Source of the DNA: Siphonodentalium dalli
Taxonomy: Eukaryota > Mollusca > Scaphopoda > Gadilida > Siphonodentaliidae
NCBI GenBank assembly: GCA_032622095.1
Contig: CP136063.1
Span: 122,594,723-122,658,722, forward strand
Reading direction: 5' to 3'
Length of the DNA: 64,000 nucleotides
Position numbers and translations under genes: made by a program
Shown here: one piece after another, positions 11,921 to 64,000 of the stretch
Position numbering within the stretch: the first letter of the stretch is position 1
Layout: each line of letters opens with the position of its first letter
The notes under the pieces: generated by a model
Database searches by the model: none
The model's input: the letters and a program-made list of their open reading frames with translations, nothing else
Told to the model about the DNA's origin: nothing

Positions 11921-13054
11921 CTATCAGGTGGGGGTCGGAAAAAAGTGACATGACATTAGGCTGAAAAAACTTTTTTCCGGCTCTTGTGTACCCACCACCC
12001 CCCTATTTGAAGGAAAAAATATTTTTTCCAATTTCATGCGGGGTACCCACCCCCTTTCTACCTCCAAATCTGTAATATCACACCATTTAAGCTTGATGGT
12101 CAGTATTACAGTTACCCTATTTCCATTTCTGGTTCTTCTAAGTCATTCAACTTTTGTAACAACACGAAACAGGTTCTAAAAAAATACCTGGAAAAACCCA
12201 AAATAACACACAGAATACATGTGCTGATCAGTAAATTATTGATTGATTCTTCCCCAAATATTGTCTAAGGTAGCTCATAATGTTCATTATACATGTAAAC
12301 AAATATAAAAGCATTAGTGTACCTTCTTTTCATCACAGAAAGTGTAACTTTAGATGTGTCCCATAGTATCACATGAATTTATGTCAATTATGATTTTTGA
12401 AAAAATTATTAGGGCAACACCACCTGGCAATTAACTCTCCAACAATACAGGTATTCAGCTGAAATCCACTATGTATCACAAAACTAATTTTCATTTCCAT
12501 GAGCTGAGTTCTTGGGCTAGGTACTGTGCTAAGGCCAGACCCAGGTCAAGCATTCATACAAATACATGTACTGCGTGTAAATAGAAACTTGAAAATAAGA
12601 CGGTCATATGCAGTCTGCATAATAAGCTCCAAGGAGGGTGAGTTTTGTGATGCTACCCAGCAGAGTGGGCTATAGCATTACCAAATTCACCATATGTGAC
12701 CCTCATATGTAGCTAGTTCTCCATGGTTGGTCGAGACCAAAATAGAATGAGGTCGTTAGAGGTTGAATTTGTTGATGCTATGCCGGGTAGTATCGCCAAA
12801 TTCGCCCTCTGCAGACTTCGATCATTTTGCTGATGACCAGCACATTATTTTTAGACTTGCATATTATATTAAGTTATATTATATTTTCTTTCCCTTCTTT
12901 TCACTCATCTGTTCTGATTTTGTTTATTCCACTTAGCAGCCTTCTCCATATCTACACATTCAAGGTCTATGTATGCTCGCCCAATCTTTTATCTGGGTCC
13001 CACCATCTCAAGATTATTATCTCAGTGATATGCGTTGTTGCAGTCTACAGTCCC
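11921..13054. other. No gene seen
   Basis: AT-rich non-coding DNA with short C-rich patches (ACCCACCACCCCCC near 11990). An ORF at 12827-13114 is mostly hydrophobic by composition and unsupported except for the weak exon candidate at its end. Confidence 0.5.
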
Positions 13055-13101
13055 ATGCCAAGTTCCGATACAATTTTGACTGAGTCATCTGGTCTGATCA
13101 G
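13055..13101 (+). CDS. Candidate upstream RSPH10B exon (weak)
   Basis: Exon a begins with the third base of a codon, so its upstream partner must end with two extra bases. An open stretch from ATG 13055 reads MPSSDTILTESSGLI and ends in AG at 13100-13101, directly before a GTATAA donor. Joined to exon a this gives ...ILTESSGLIS-FEGNK, which resembles the vertebrate order ILTKLIVES-YEGEK. The phase fits exactly. Against it: the stretch is short, AT-rich intron-like DNA surrounds it, and the match could be chance. The true first exons may lie outside the window. Confidence 0.22.
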
Positions 13102-13312
13102 GTATAATGAGTAAATATTAATGAGATAAATGAATAGCTTTTTTCATTTTATTTATATTAAAGTTTATTCATGTGCTACATAACTGTCCATTTTCATCTG
13201 GAACCAGTAGCATTGGTACATGGCAATGTCATCGGATGTAAAAGGCGAATTCCTGAGAGTTGGTTCGCAATCTGGATTTCTGAGAAGCATCATGCCCATA
13301 TCCACACTAACT

Positions 13313-13313
<1 letters not shown>

Positions 13314-13356
<43 letters not shown>
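13314..13356. repeat. 43-base poly-C tract
   Basis: Uninterrupted C from 13314 to 13356. It produces a false polyproline/polyglycine ORF on either strand. Other homopolymers: G18 at 1993-2010, C12 at 24495-24506, C17 at 27272-27288, G24 at 48239-48262. Confidence 0.95.
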
Positions 13357-13359
<3 letters not shown>

Positions 13360-13624
13360 GCACTGCCCCAAGCGTCATTACATAAATTCATAATATGATC
13401 GTGTTAAATTTGACATACAATAATTCTATCAGAGTTTGGGGCATTTCCTATATGGTTACTACTAATTTATCGGGCGTGCAAAGTTTCAGATTTTGCCCAG
13501 AAAATAAGGTCATGATGTTTTCAGGAAATGTTCTACACCCACAACAGTTTAAGCAATGCTATTTGGTATTGAAGCTAATAGCAAAGAGTGCTATAGACCT
13601 TCGGACCACGGAAAATTCTACCTG

Positions 13625-13826
13625 ATTAAAAATTTATATGACCATCCGGGATTGCCTCATATATACATGTAAAAGGTCATGTGACAGTTCGTCCCACGCT
13701 CTGACTTGGCCTCATAATTATTTCTGGACCTAATAGCATACAGATGATTTCAATGTGTCAAGAAGACAAGAGATAGTTCACCTATAATACACGTATTGTT
13801 TCCACAAATAGCCGCTAGGATGTGCG
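13625..13826 (+). repeat. Interspersed repeat R1, copy 2
   Basis: Second copy of the segment at 1-185, same strand: TTATATGACCATC, GGGATTGCCTCAT, AAAGGTCATG, CAATGTGTCAAG, TTGTTTCCACAAATAGCC. It continues without the MITE that interrupts copy 1. Confidence 0.75.
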
Positions 13827-14371
13827 TCATCTTACATTGCATGAGTACTGATCTGAGCTTGTGTAAAACAACTGTACTATGGTCTAGCAGATTAGCATAT
13901 TAAATAAAGACTTTATTCAGGGACTTTATAATTAGCGACATTAGTTGGAAGTTTCATACATGTACTGACAATAGGTTGAAGTTCAGTTTTATTTTTCAGC
14001 CAGTAATTAGTGGCAAATTTGTTCTTTTAGACAAATAGTAGCATATTTTCCTACTTTGGGTCAAAATGTTGTCATATAGGGTTATGTTGGCATGGAATTT
14101 ACCCATTGGCATTGTGAGATAACCCAAAGTTATAGAATGTTGCAACCTTTGATGAAAGAGGCTGCCAGTTGATACCACCAGGTATTGCGATGGTTTCTCC
14201 AGCTTCGTTCTTTTCAGTAAGTGTGAACGAGGCTTTGAGTTTTGTACTTTTTGAGACTCATTGAGATTAATTTGATGTTATCGGTTACCCATTCCAAATT
14301 CTCCTGCGTGAGACTTGTGAGTTCAAATTTTTACAAATGTATATGCATTTAAATTTCCTGTATTTTTTCAG

Positions 14372-63761
<49,390 letters not shown>

Positions 63762-63831
63762 GTAATATAATATCGACAGATATCATAAATTAAACTTTAT
63801 TAATAAAGTGCATGGATTCTGCATGATTGTT

Positions 63832-63866
63832 GTTCACAAGACTGAACATGGATCCCAAGGTATAAT
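63832..63866 (+). repeat. Duplicate of the end of exon q
   Basis: TCACAAGACTGAACATGGAT + CCCAAGGTATAA repeats 63735-63767 (one mismatch in the exon part), 99 bp downstream, including a second GT donor. No convincing acceptor precedes it. Confidence 0.8.
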
Positions 63867-64000
63867 AATGATGGTTTTACATATCGCTTAACCAATTACT
63901 TGCTCTGAGACAATTGTAAACAATACACTGTTACCCAGTCATTGGTACAAGCCAACCAATGAACCAGCTGCAGCCATTGTACAGACCTGTTCTGCTCTAG

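Noticed and set aside
13171-13371. ORFs ending in polyproline or beginning with polyglycine
   Set aside because: They are translations of the C43 tract; same for the G18 run at 1993-2010.
63834-63862. Second copy of the exon q tail as an extra exon
   Set aside because: No good acceptor before it; recorded as a repeat and a finding only.

Overview
The window is 64 kb of AT-rich animal nuclear DNA. It has one confidently recognised protein-coding gene, split into small exons by long introns, in a background dense with transposons. The gene is a radial spoke head 10 homolog B (RSPH10B) orthologue on the + strand. Repeat styles (hairpin-headed elements with tandem cores, long C/G homopolymers, CAGGGTTCGTACG-type hAT ends, zinc-finger hAT proteins) suggest an aquatic invertebrate, most likely a mollusc. 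That assignment is inference; nothing here fixes the species.

RSPH10B: I can trace 17 consecutive exons (14372 to 63761) that join in frame with AG acceptors and GT donors. They encode about 654 codons: some ten MORN repeats (exons a to g), a linker, a conserved helical middle region (exons h to o), and the start of a low-complexity tail (exons p, q). The C-terminus lies beyond 64000. The N-terminus is either upstream of the window or in an unproven exon near 13.06 kb. The gene product is expected in the radial spokes of motile cilia and flagella.

Layout: 1-14.4 kb (5' flank or intron) carries MITEs and a 6-kb element whose 1.5-kb inverted arms are made of ~360-bp tandem repeats (5.13-11.09 kb), flanked by two pieces of a LINE-like reverse transcriptase. 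14.4-16.5 kb holds the first two exons. 16.5-37.4 kb is a 20.9-kb intron with subterminal-type repeat arrays at both sides, a broken minus-strand coding region (21.0-22.1 kb), a palindrome-rich foldback element (24.8-26.5 kb), and a second long-arm element of the same architecture but different sequence (28.05-34.5 kb) enclosing a GC-rich element with 47-bp inverted repeats (29.5-31.1 kb). 37.4-43 kb is the exon-dense MORN part. 43-54.8 kb is mostly repeats (TTAA MITEs, inverted TGCCGAAACGTC arrays, a MITE with an 8-bp target duplication, hairpin-headed elements with ~150-165-bp tandem cores). 54.8-59.7 kb holds the second exon cluster. 59.7-63.7 kb contains a complete-looking 1.76-kb DNA transposon with a target duplication and, inside it, a fragment of a zinc-finger hAT-type protein gene; the last exon follows.

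The most interesting structures are the two ~6-kb elements with long, internally repeated inverted arms and no recognisable transposase, the possible ~20-kb element occupying most of the large intron, and the nested elements inside it. Coordinates of repeat edges are approximate unless a target duplication or terminal repeat is cited; exon edges are exact splice calls by eye.
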